Below, one piece after another: positions 7,590 to 15,309 of a stretch of 18,267 nt of DNA. The stretch covers positions 1-18,267 of the forward strand of contig CATKFJ010000091.1 of NCBI GenBank assembly GCA_949747725.1. Direction: 5' to 3'. The position numbers and the translations under genes were made by a program. The stretch is from an uncultured bacterium. Its GTDB lineage: Bacteria; Bacillota; Clostridia; Christensenellales; Pumilibacteraceae. Below the pieces are notes generated by a model that saw only the letters and a list, made by a program, of their open reading frames with translations, ran no database searches and was not told the origin of the DNA. Each line of letters begins with the position of its first letter. Within the stretch, counting starts at the first letter, position 1.

Positions 7590-7678
7590 ATAGATCCCTC
7601 GACTACGCTCGGGATGACATACTTTATAGGGCGTGTCATTTCGACCGTAGCGCGACGGCGCGAAGCGGAGAAATCTAT
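7590..7678. repeat. Intergenic palindromic repeat (REP/MITE-like)
   Basis: The outer ends ATAGAT (7590-7595) and ATCTAT (7673-7678) are inverted. Inside, CTACGCTCGGGATGACA faces TGTCATTTCGACCGTAG, with a short AT-rich centre. The text TGTCATTTCGACC...GCGGAGAAATCT is a well-known type of dispersed intergenic palindrome in Bacillota and Bacteroidota genomes. No coding capacity. It lies between the AlkD-like gene and the thiamine unit and may act as a transcript end. Only one copy is present in this window. Confidence 0.7.
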
Positions 7679-7715
7679 CAATTCCCAATTCCGCATTCAG
7701 ATTGCATTAAAACAG

Positions 7716-7744
7716 TTGACAAATTTCGTCATACATTATATACT
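7716..7744 (+). promoter_or_regulatory. Promoter of the thiamine riboswitch unit
   Basis: TTGACA (7716-7721), a 17-bp spacer and TATACT (7739-7744), with one mismatch from consensus. The riboswitch aptamer begins immediately downstream, at about 7751. Confidence 0.8.
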
Positions 7745-7750
7745 TAAACC

Positions 7751-7845
7751 GAAGATGCAGGGGCGCGGCTAAAGTCCGCTGAGATGTTGCATGTTATGCA
7801 CGGTCCCTTTGAACCTGTGAGTTAGTACTCGCGTAGGGAGCCGTC
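7751..7845 (+). ncRNA. TPP riboswitch (THI element)
   Basis: The conserved cores of the thiamine pyrophosphate aptamer are present in order: GCAGGGGCG, a P3 stem GCGG...CCGC, CTGAGATG (7779-7786), CCCTTTGAACCTG (7805-7817), and GCGTAGGGAG (7831-7840). Binding of thiamine diphosphate should favour the terminator at 7863-7899 and switch off the ThiT-like transporter. It lies 90-180 bases before that start codon. Confidence 0.95.
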
Positions 7846-7862
7846 GCAAGATTTGGTTTTTT

Positions 7863-7899
7863 ATGCGTTTGTGCTATGCACAGACGCATTTTTGTTTTT
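7863..7899 (+). terminator. Riboswitch-controlled intrinsic terminator
   Basis: Arms 7863-7874 (ATGCGTTTGTGC) and 7878-7889 (GCACAGACGCAT) pair over 12 bp with one G-U and a 3-nt loop, followed by TTTTGTTTTT. It lies between the TPP aptamer and the ribosome binding site, so it is the expected expression platform. Confidence 0.88.
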
Positions 7900-7932
7900 C
7901 GGTCATCCAAATAAAACATAAAGGAGTAAAAA

Positions 7933-8847
7933 ATGTTCGTTTGTTCATCTTTGTTCGAGGACGTAGACCTCACCGGCGCGGGGATAGCTATTTTATTTGT
8001 TATGCTTCTTGTCATGATATTGGCGGCGGTAGCGGTAAATATCGTGCCGCGGCTTGTTCATAAGTGGGAGATATCCTATACCACGCGCGATCTTACATAC
8101 GGCGCGGCGTGTTTGGCGCTTGCGTTCGCTCTGTCATGGGCAGGCGTAAGACTGCCTAACGGCGGAACTATAACCATTGCGTCGCTTGTGCCTATCTTTA
8201 TTTATTGCTATTACTTCGGACTGCGTAAGGGTATGGTAATAACTACGGCTTATACGCTTTTGCAGTTTTTGCAGTTTCCCAATATCGTATCGCCTTGGTC
8301 GGCGTTTTTCGACTATATACTTCCGTATTTCTCATTGTGCGTTGCCGGTGTATTTTGTTACCGTCCGCAAAAATACGCGGCGTTTGTCAAGCGCAACAAG
8401 GACGACGGCGCCAAAGGCGGCAAAAGCGCGCTTAAGCGTTGGCTGTACACCGTTTCGGGGCATTGGGGAATATTCGTCGGCGTGATCGTCCACATGATAA
8501 TCAGGTATTTTTGTCAGACCGTTTCGGGCATAATGAATTTCGATCTTTGGTACGGCGACGGATTTACTTTCGGATACAAACTCGGATTCTCGCTCGGCTA
8601 TAACGCTTACGGGCTTATAGACAGCGCGATCACGATCGCCGCGCTCGTAATACTGCTCTCTTCGCGTTCGTTCAATATGTACATGACGGCAAGCTTTTCC
8701 GATAGATCCGCCGTGCGCGCCGACGGTAACGCGGCTGAACTCGAACAAACGTCTGACACAACTTCCGATGTTGCGGTCGCTATTGGATCGGACACTTCGG
8801 AAAACACCGACGACGCCGTAAAAACGGCTGCTCAAGCGGAAAAATAA
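7933..8847 (+). CDS. ThiT-like thiamine transporter, ECF S-component
   Basis: A 304-residue membrane protein, much longer than the usual 180-200 of ThiT. An extra N-terminal transmembrane helix (about residues 17-39) precedes the core. The core includes TITIASLVPIFIYCYYFGL, LLQFLQFPNIVSPWSAFFDY, and RYFCQTVSGIMNFDLWYGDG followed by YKLGFSLGYNAYGLIDSAI, all of which match ThiT motifs. A roughly 55-residue hydrophilic tail, rich in Asp, Glu, Ser, Thr and Ala, follows the last helix. The TPP riboswitch upstream independently supports thiamine uptake. As an S-component it needs the shared EcfA/A'/T module, which is not in this window. In the substrate-site segment, Gln occupies the position where ThiT has RxxxH in R-F-x-x-H-x-x-S-G. 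The start has AAGGAG at 7921-7926. Confidence 0.88.
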   Translation: MFVCSSLFEDVDLTGAGIAILFVMLLVMILAAVAVNIVPRLVHKWEISYTTRDLTYGAACLALAFALSWAGVRLPNGGTITIASLVPIFIYCYYFGLRKGMVITTAYTLLQFLQFPNIVSPWSAFFDYILPYFSLCVAGVFCYRPQKYAAFVKRNKDDGAKGGKSALKRWLYTVSGHWGIFVGVIVHMIIRYFCQTVSGIMNFDLWYGDGFTFGYKLGFSLGYNAYGLIDSAITIAALVILLSSRSFNMYMTASFSDRSAVRADGNAAELEQTSDTTSDVAVAIGSDTSENTDDAVKTAAQAEK

Positions 8848-8879
8848 CCGCGGCAATATTTAAGTAATACATTCAGAAC

Positions 8880-8914
8880 AAGGTTCGGCGCGTTGCGAAA
8901 CGCCGAACCTTTTT
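8880..8914 (+). terminator. Intrinsic terminator after the ThiT-like gene
   Basis: Arms AAGGTTCGGCG (8880-8890) and CGCCGAACCTT (8901-8911) are perfect over 11 bp with a 10-nt loop, followed by a T run. It separates the thiamine unit from the glycogen operon. Confidence 0.92.
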
Positions 8915-8987
8915 AAATTAGCATATCCCATACAATAAAAAGTCGAAAATCACCTTTCACTCCATAAAGAATATTTCAGCAAAAGAC

Positions 8988-9016
8988 TTGATATTTTATC
9001 ATAAATGTTGTATAAT
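8988..9016 (+). promoter_or_regulatory. Promoter of the glycogen operon
   Basis: TTGATA (8988-8993), a 17-bp spacer and TATAAT (9011-9016). The -35 TTG coincides with a formally possible in-frame TTG start of glgB. Because that codon sits in the promoter, translation must begin later, at 9063. Confidence 0.85.
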
Positions 9017-9036
9017 CGAACAGGTGATTGTATCAC
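8989..9036. promoter_or_regulatory. Two operator-like palindromes at the glycogen promoter
   Basis: TGATA-TTT-TATCA (8989-9001) overlaps the -35 element. GTGAT-TGT-ATCAC (9024-9036) overlaps the likely transcription start. Both are perfect 5+3+5 dyads sharing TGAT/ATCA half-sites, with centres 35 bases apart. A further TATCA...TGATA inverted pair (9031-9035 and 9043-9047) extends towards the ribosome binding site. This layout suits a repressor; the protein is unknown. Confidence 0.5.
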
Positions 9037-9062
9037 ATAATATGATAAGGGAGATTAAATTT

Positions 9063-11141
9063 ATGAAGTTTGAATTGCTTGACTTGTATCATCATGGGGA
9101 TTTGTTTGACGCCTATAAGTATTTGGGTTGTCATTTCGATGCGGAAAAGGGCGTTGCGGTCTTTCGCGTATGGTCTACGCGAGCGACGTCGATTGCCGTT
9201 ATAGGCGATTTCAACAATTGGGATATCAATGCAAACCGCATGACCAAAATAACCGAGGCAGGCATTTGGGAAACTACCGTTACGGGCGTCAAGCTGTACG
9301 ATAACTATAAGTTCTATATCGAAAACGGATTTTCTTATCCGATATATAAATGCGATCCGTTTGCGTTCCATCGCGAAACGTTCGAGGGCACTAACGCAAA
9401 AGTAGTGGATATCGAACATTTTAAATGGACGGACGGAGATTATATAATGAACAAACCCGATCCGTATTCCGCGCCGATGAGCGTTTACGAGGCGCATATA
9501 GCGTCGTGGCGCAGGTATGCGGACGGTAACACCTTCGACTACCGCAAGTTTGCGGACGAAATGAGCGAATACCTCAAGGAAACGGGTTACACTCATCTCG
9601 AGCTTATGGGTATTGCAGAGTATCCGTTCGACGGGTCGTGGGGATATCAGGTAACGGGTTACTACGCGCCCACATCGCGTTACGGCACGCCCGAAGATTT
9701 CGCATATCTTGTGGACAAGATGCATTCTTGCGGTATCGCGGTCATTCTCGATTGGGTACCCGGGCATTTTCCCAAGAACGGCGACGGGCTTTACGAATTC
9801 GACGGCGGTCCGCTTTACGAACACGCCGATCCGTTGCGCATGGAGCATAAGGAATGGGGTACGCGTTGTTTCGATTACGGGCGCAACGAGGTGAGGAATT
9901 TCCTTATTTCCAATGCGTTCTATTGGTTGGATATGTATCACATAGACGGTCTGCGCGTGGACGCCGTAGCGAGCATGCTTTATCTCGATTACGGCAGATA
10001 CGAATGGCGTCCCAATATGTACGGCGGCAACGAGAACTTGGAGGCTGTAGATTTCCTGCGTCGGCTCAATACCGCGGTGTTTGCAAAGTATCCCAAAGCG
10101 CTTATGATAGCGGAGGAGTCCACGGCATGGGGCGGCGTTTCGCGTCCCGTCGATATGGGCGGTTTGGGCTTTAACTTCAAATGGAATATGGGTTGGATGC
10201 ACGACACTCTTTCATATATAAAGGTTGACCCCGTATTCAGAAAATATCATCACAATACCATAACGTTCTCCATGATCTATGCGTTTACCGAGAACTTTAT
10301 ACTGCCTATCTCGCATGACGAGGTGGTTTACGGCAAAGGCTCGCTCATAAACAAAATGCCCGGCGATTACGACATGAAGTTTGCCGGCGTGCGCAATTTC
10401 CTGACGTATATGTTTTCGCATCCGGGCAAAAAACTGTTGTTCATGGGCGCGGAGATCGGGCAGTTCAACGAATGGAATTTCGCAAGAGAGCTTGATTGGA
10501 GCGTTCTCGATTATCCGGCGCACGCCGATCTGAAAAAGTTTGTTTCCACGCTCAACGGCATTTACAAAAACTATCCGGCAATGCATCAGATCGATTACGA
10601 TTGGAAGGGTTTCGAGTGGCTTGTCGCGGACGATTATCTGCAGAATATTCTTGTGTACGAACGGCGCGATAAAGACGATAACCGCATGTTGGCTATCATC
10701 AATTACTCGCCCGTACCGCATAACGGATACCGTTTCGGCGCGCACGAGGGCGAGTACACCGAACTTTTACGCACCGAGATATACAAGTGGGGTCAGTCGG
10801 GCGCCAAATATAAGACGGAAAAGATCGCAAGCCATGGCAAGGAGGATTCGCTCAGTATAGATATCCCTCCCATGGGCGGAATACTTCTGTACTGCCCGAA
10901 TACGGCAAAACCCGTTCAAACGGAAAAGCCCGTAAAGGCAGAGCCGAAAAAGCCTGCCGCCAAAGCGGAAAAGCCGGCGGATAAGCCCGTAAAGCAGTCC
11001 GCCGCGGCAAAAAAATCCGCGACGCCGAAAGCCGCGGAAGAAAAAGCTGAAAAGAAGCCCGCGGCGAAAAAGGCTGCGGCCGCAAAAACGGTGGATAAAC
11101 CCGCGACAAAGAAAACGGTCAAAAAACCGACCGCAAAATAA
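9063..11141 (+). CDS. glgB: 1,4-alpha-glucan branching enzyme with Lys/Ala/Pro-rich C-terminal tail
   Basis: A 692-residue cytoplasmic enzyme that makes alpha-1,6 branches in glycogen. An N-terminal CBM48 (about residues 20-120, with VIGDFNNWD and YKFYIENG) precedes a GH13 barrel with all four signatures: DWVPGHF, GLRVDAVASMLY (nucleophile Asp300), IAEESTAW (acid/base Glu351) and ISHDEV (Asp419). An all-beta C domain ends near PPMGGILLYCPNT. The last 77 residues (from 10908) form a low-complexity tail with 24 Lys, 20 Ala and 10 Pro, like histone H1 or bacterial H1-like proteins; ordinary GlgB proteins lack it. Start 9063 is chosen because AAGGGAG lies at 9047-9053 and the longer frame overlaps the promoter. 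It is first in the operon with glgA, glgP and a GH13 hydrolase. Confidence 0.95.
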   Translation: MKFELLDLYHHGDLFDAYKYLGCHFDAEKGVAVFRVWSTRATSIAVIGDFNNWDINANRMTKITEAGIWETTVTGVKLYDNYKFYIENGFSYPIYKCDPFAFHRETFEGTNAKVVDIEHFKWTDGDYIMNKPDPYSAPMSVYEAHIASWRRYADGNTFDYRKFADEMSEYLKETGYTHLELMGIAEYPFDGSWGYQVTGYYAPTSRYGTPEDFAYLVDKMHSCGIAVILDWVPGHFPKNGDGLYEFDGGPLYEHADPLRMEHKEWGTRCFDYGRNEVRNFLISNAFYWLDMYHIDGLRVDAVASMLYLDYGRYEWRPNMYGGNENLEAVDFLRRLNTAVFAKYPKALMIAEESTAWGGVSRPVDMGGLGFNFKWNMGWMHDTLSYIKVDPVFRKYHHNTITFSMIYAFTENFILPISHDEVVYGKGSLINKMPGDYDMKFAGVRNFLTYMFSHPGKKLLFMGAEIGQFNEWNFARELDWSVLDYPAHADLKKFVSTLNGIYKNYPAMHQIDYDWKGFEWLVADDYLQNILVYERRDKDDNRMLAIINYSPVPHNGYRFGAHEGEYTELLRTEIYKWGQSGAKYKTEKIASHGKEDSLSIDIPPMGGILLYCPNTAKPVQTEKPVKAEPKKPAAKAEKPADKPVKQSAAAKKSATPKAAEEKAEKKPAAKKAAAAKTVDKPATKKTVKKPTAK

Positions 11142-11223
11142 TGTAATAATTAAAATGCCGAATACTAAGACAGAAGATAAAAAAATTTGCTAACACAATT
11201 GTATCGGCTAAAGGAGTATATAA

Positions 11224-12687
11224 ATGGCAAAAGCAAAAGTGAACAATGTTTTGTTCGTAACGACGGAAGCGGAGCCGTTCGCATCGACGGGCGGAATGGG
11301 CGAGGTGTGTGCCAGTCTGCCGCGCGCGTTAAACAAGACCAAAAAGACCGAGGCGCGCGTAATGATGCCGCTCTACGAGGACGTTGCCAATAGATACAAG
11401 AGCGCAATGACGTTCGTGTGCAACATTACCGTAGGGCTCGGTTGGCGTAATCAATACTGCGGACTTTACCGCATGGAGCATGAAAACGTCGTCTATTATT
11501 TCGTCGATAACGAATACTACTTCAAGCGCAGGGATATCTACGGCTATTACGACGATGCGGAACGGTTTGCGTTTTTCTCGCGCGCGGCTTTGGAGCTTAT
11601 CCCGTATCTCGATTTCAAGCCCGAAATATTGCAGTCGAACGATCACTTGACGGCGCTCGTTCCCATATATTACGCGCTCGACTACAAAACGCGCGACGGA
11701 TATAAACATATCAAGAACGTGTTTACCGTTCATAACATAAATTATCAGGGCATGTATCCGCTCATCATTGCCGGCGACGTTTTCGGCATTTCGGAAGAGC
11801 AATTGCCCGTTATCGAGTTTAACGGCGCTATCAACCTTGTAAAGGGCGCGATCGTTTCGTGCGACAAGATAACCACTATGTCGCCGCAGTACGCGCGCGA
11901 AATACGGTTACCCGAATTCTCCGGCGGTTTGGACGGTATACTTATCGAAAACCGCAGTAAAATAGTCGGCATTCTCAACGGTATCGACGTGGACGAATTC
12001 AATCCGGCGGTGTCCGATTCGCTGTTTGTAAATTACGATGCGGATTCTATATCAAACAAGAAAGAAAACAAGCTTGCTTTACAGCGCATGCTGTCGTTGC
12101 CGGAAGACGCGGACGTGCCGCTTGTTTGCGTCATAGCGCACATGGTCCCGTATAAGGGCTACGATCTGTTGCGCAAATCGATAAATAAAGTCAGTCCCGA
12201 CGGCAACATCCTCGACACCAACATGCAACTCATAATACTCGGTCACGGCGACGCGGATATCGAGGATTATTTCATGCACATTCAAAAAATGTACGACAGA
12301 CGCGTGCGCGCGCTTATCACGTATAATCGCGATCTTGCCAAAAAGGTGCTTGCCGCCGCCGATATGTGCTTGTTGCCTGCGCGTACCGAGCCGTGCGGAC
12401 TTACTCAGATGTACGCGTGCCGTTTCGGCGCAGTCCCTATCGTGCGCGCTACGGGCGGACTTATAGACTCGATAACCGATTGCGGAAAGGGCGACGTCGG
12501 CAACGGATTCGTATTCGAAGAATACGATTCGGACGTTATGGACAAAGCCATTACGCGCGCCGTTTCCATGTATTACTATCACAAAGACGAATGGCTTGCG
12601 CTTGTGAAACGCGCAATGAAGTGCGACTTCTCATGGGGCAAAGCCGCGTTGGAGTATAACGTGCTGTACAGAGTGCTCGCCGCTTAG
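11224..12687 (+). CDS. glgA: Glycogen/starch synthase, GT5, with substituted donor-site residues
   Basis: A 487-residue retaining glucosyltransferase that extends alpha-1,4-glucan, normally from ADP-glucose. GT5 marks include FTVHNINYQGMYP, TTMSPQYAREI, ILNGIDVDEFNP, and ARTEPCGLTQMYACRFGAVP (Glu389, matching the key Glu377 of E. coli GlgA). Three donor-site positions differ from the textbook pattern. The N-terminal K-T/V-G-G-L motif is STGGM, with Ser21 for Lys. The S-R-L-x-x-Q-K-G motif is AHMVPYKG, with His306 for Arg and Lys311 kept. The H-D-W-H/Q segment is NDHLTAL. The rest of the fold looks full length. The start has AAAGGAG upstream, and the gap to glgB is 82 bases without a clear promoter. 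Either a divergent Clostridia subtype or changed donor preference is possible. Confidence 0.93.
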   Translation: MAKAKVNNVLFVTTEAEPFASTGGMGEVCASLPRALNKTKKTEARVMMPLYEDVANRYKSAMTFVCNITVGLGWRNQYCGLYRMEHENVVYYFVDNEYYFKRRDIYGYYDDAERFAFFSRAALELIPYLDFKPEILQSNDHLTALVPIYYALDYKTRDGYKHIKNVFTVHNINYQGMYPLIIAGDVFGISEEQLPVIEFNGAINLVKGAIVSCDKITTMSPQYAREIRLPEFSGGLDGILIENRSKIVGILNGIDVDEFNPAVSDSLFVNYDADSISNKKENKLALQRMLSLPEDADVPLVCVIAHMVPYKGYDLLRKSINKVSPDGNILDTNMQLIILGHGDADIEDYFMHIQKMYDRRVRALITYNRDLAKKVLAAADMCLLPARTEPCGLTQMYACRFGAVPIVRATGGLIDSITDCGKGDVGNGFVFEEYDSDVMDKAITRAVSMYYYHKDEWLALVKRAMKCDFSWGKAALEYNVLYRVLAA

Positions 12688-12770
12688 GCGCTATCCTTTT
12701 ACGGCATTCGTAAATTTTTCCCAAACAATTAACAAAAATTTCTAATTTATAATTTAATCTCGGAGGACAC

Positions 12771-15206
12771 ATGAATAAAACAACCAATGAAGTGCAAGAA
12801 CTTGTGCTTGATAAGCTTGCCAGATATTTTGCAATAACACCCGAACGTGCCAATGAAGATCAAATATATAAAGCAGTGGCGCTTGTGGTTCGCGACTTAT
12901 TATTGCAGAAAAAACAAGAGAATAACGCGCGTATTGCCGAAGGCAAATATAAACGCGTCTATTATCTCTGCATGGAGTTCTTGATCGGCAGGTCGCTTAA
13001 AAATAATTTATTCAATCTCGGACTTACAGAACAGTTCGACGAATGCCTTAAAAAAATGAATTTCTCGCTCGACGGCATTTTCGAGCGCGAATCGGACGCC
13101 GGACTCGGAAACGGCGGTCTCGGCAGACTTGCGTCGTGCTTTATGGACAGTCTTGCAACGCTCAATTATCCGGCAATGGGCTTTACGCTCAGATATCAGT
13201 ACGGTCTGTTCCGTCAGCGCATCGTCGATAATCAGCAAGTAGAATTGCCCGATATGTGGTTGCCGAGCGGCGAAGTATGGATGATGCCGCGCTCGGATAA
13301 GCGTTTTACCGTCAACTTCGGCGGCAGAGTAGAGGAATATCACGACGCCAACGGAAAAATGTGCGTTAGGAACTTAGACGGCGACAGCGTGGACGCGCTT
13401 GCCAACGACGTTATGATTTCGGGTTACGGCGACAATGCCGGCGTCAGCGTCTTGCGTTTGTGGACGGCTACATCGTCTACTCAGTTCGATATGCGTTCGT
13501 TCTCTCAAGGCGATTACGAAAAAGCCATGCAACGCGAAAACGAAGCGGAGCTTATTTCCAAAGTTCTTTACCCGTCCGACGATCACAGTCAGGGTAAGCA
13601 ATTAAGACTTCAGCAGGAATACTTCCTTGTTTCGGCGTCGTTGCAAAGCAGATTAAAAGACCATTTGCGGCTGTATAAGAGCGTTAAAAACCTGCCCGAT
13701 AAGGCGGTCATTCACGCAAACGATACCCACCCGGCGCTCGCCATCCCCGAGCTTATGCGCCTTCTTATGGACGAACACGGCTTGAGTTGGGACGAAGCGT
13801 GGGATATAACCGTTCGTACCGTCAACTACACCAACCATACGGTCATGGCGGAAGCGCTCGAGAAATGGGACGAAAACACGTTCCGCAACGTCTTGCCGCG
13901 CATTTATGCCATTACCTGCGAGATCAACCGCAGATTCGTCGCTTCCGTCGAAGCGCAGCATCTCGACGGACGCAAGATCGACGCCATGCGCATTCTCAAT
14001 AACAACCAGGTGAAAATGGCTAACCTTTGCGTAATAGGTTCGCAAAAGGTAAACGGCGTTTCGGCATTGCACAGCGAGATAATAAAGGATACGATATTCA
14101 GCGAGTTTAACGAGATCTATCCCGATAAGTTCACCAACGTCACCAACGGCATCACGCACAGGCGCTGGCTTATTCAGTCCAATCCCAGACTTGCCTCGCT
14201 TATCACGGAGCTTATCGGTCCCGATTTCTATACCAAACCCGAGCAGCTCAGCGGACTTATGAAGTTCGTTTCGGATAAAACCGTTCTCGATAAGATCGGC
14301 GATATAAAGCAGGCCAACAAAAAAGACTATGCCGATTACGTCAAAAAGACGACGGGATTCGTACTTAATCCCGAATCGCGGTTCGATACGCAGATCAAAC
14401 GTCTGCACGAGTACAAACGTCAGCTTTTGAACGTGCTCAAGATAGTGCATTACTATTTGGAGCTTTCGGATAACCCCGAAAAGAACGTCGCGCCGCAAAC
14501 GTTTATATTCGGCGCTAAAGCAGCCGGAAGCTACATGCACGCCAAGCGCATTATTCAGCTTATAAACTGCCTGTCGCAAGAAATACAAAAGAATCCCAAG
14601 ATCAAAAAGAAACTCGACGTTATGTTTGTGGAAAACTACAACGTCACTCAAGCCGAGCATCTTATACCGGCGTCCGAAGTAAGCGAACAGATATCGCTTG
14701 CAGGCAAGGAAGCGTCGGGAACGTCCAATATGAAGTTCATGATAAACGGCGCGGTAACGCTCGGTACATTGGACGGAGCCAACGTAGAAATAGGCGAGCG
14801 CGTGGGCGACGAAAATATATTCATCTTCGGACTTAAAACCGAAGAAGTGGAACGCGCATGGCGTGCCGGATATAATTCGTCTACGATATACACGCATAAC
14901 GACGAGATCAAGCGCGTCGTCGACAGACTGCGCGTCGGGTTTGCCGGCGAGAGTTTCTCGGATATTGCGGATTACCTTATCGCCGGGAATTATCAAGTCG
15001 CCGATCCGTACATGTGCTTGCTCGATTTCGAGGACTATACCAAGGCGGCGCAGCGCATGGGCGAGACGTATGCCGACAAGAAAAAGTGGAACAAAATGGC
15101 GCTCGTCAATATCGCGCAAGCCGGTATTTTCTCATCCGACCGTTCGATAGCGGACTATGCGAAGAATATTTGGAATCTCAAAAAAGTTAAAGTAAACAGC
15201 AAATAA
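12771..15206 (+). CDS. glgP: Glycogen phosphorylase, GT35
   Basis: An 811-residue PLP-dependent enzyme that cleaves alpha-1,4 ends of glycogen with phosphate, giving glucose-1-phosphate in the cytoplasm. The N-terminal part has YYLCMEFLIGRSLKNNLFNL, ESDAGLGNGGLGRLASCFMD and HANDTHPALAIPELMRLL. The C-terminal part has DTQIKRLHEYKRQLLN, FIFGAKAAGSYMHAKRII and the PLP-lysine segment EASGTSNMKFMINGAVTLGT (Lys655). Length and motifs are those of a complete enzyme. GGAGG at 12762-12766 fixes the start. It follows glgA by 83 AT-rich bases. A TATAAT box occurs at 12748-12753 but has no good -35, so transcription probably continues from glgB. It supplies the breakdown arm of an operon that also holds the synthetic genes. 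Confidence 0.97.
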   Translation: MNKTTNEVQELVLDKLARYFAITPERANEDQIYKAVALVVRDLLLQKKQENNARIAEGKYKRVYYLCMEFLIGRSLKNNLFNLGLTEQFDECLKKMNFSLDGIFERESDAGLGNGGLGRLASCFMDSLATLNYPAMGFTLRYQYGLFRQRIVDNQQVELPDMWLPSGEVWMMPRSDKRFTVNFGGRVEEYHDANGKMCVRNLDGDSVDALANDVMISGYGDNAGVSVLRLWTATSSTQFDMRSFSQGDYEKAMQRENEAELISKVLYPSDDHSQGKQLRLQQEYFLVSASLQSRLKDHLRLYKSVKNLPDKAVIHANDTHPALAIPELMRLLMDEHGLSWDEAWDITVRTVNYTNHTVMAEALEKWDENTFRNVLPRIYAITCEINRRFVASVEAQHLDGRKIDAMRILNNNQVKMANLCVIGSQKVNGVSALHSEIIKDTIFSEFNEIYPDKFTNVTNGITHRRWLIQSNPRLASLITELIGPDFYTKPEQLSGLMKFVSDKTVLDKIGDIKQANKKDYADYVKKTTGFVLNPESRFDTQIKRLHEYKRQLLNVLKIVHYYLELSDNPEKNVAPQTFIFGAKAAGSYMHAKRIIQLINCLSQEIQKNPKIKKKLDVMFVENYNVTQAEHLIPASEVSEQISLAGKEASGTSNMKFMINGAVTLGTLDGANVEIGERVGDENIFIFGLKTEEVERAWRAGYNSSTIYTHNDEIKRVVDRLRVGFAGESFSDIADYLIAGNYQVADPYMCLLDFEDYTKAAQRMGETYADKKKWNKMALVNIAQAGIFSSDRSIADYAKNIWNLKKVKVNSK

Positions 15207-15224
15207 ATAAGATCCGAAGAAAAT

Positions 15225-15260
15225 ATAAGCGTGCGGTTTATTATTGGCTTGCACGCTTAT
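15225..15260 (+). other. Inverted repeat between glgP and the GH13 gene
   Basis: Arms ATAAGCGTGC (15225-15234) and GCACGCTTAT (15251-15260) are perfect over 10 bp with a 16-nt loop, but no T run follows. The second arm can instead form CTTGC (15248-15252) with GCAAG (15261-15265), so two stems are mutually exclusive. It may be an RNA processing or stability hairpin that sets the level of the downstream gene, or a weak terminator. Confidence 0.55.
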
Positions 15261-15309
15261 GCAAGTTTAAGATTATATTTATTAGAGTATCAGACAAGGA
15301 GATTTATTC

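Noticed and set aside
8988..9062. TTG at 8988 as the start of glgB, giving 25 more residues
   Set aside because: The TTG is part of the -35 element and the extra codons run through the -10; AAGGGAG stands correctly before ATG 9063.
12725..12757. Separate promoter before glgP
   Set aside because: TATAAT at 12748-12753 is present, but no -35-like hexamer lies at 16-18 bases; TTAACA is only 13 bases away.
13653..15119. 488-codon minus-strand frame opposite glgP
   Set aside because: Overlaps a fully conserved enzyme on the other strand, has no recognisable domain and looks like a reverse-strand shadow caused by codon bias.
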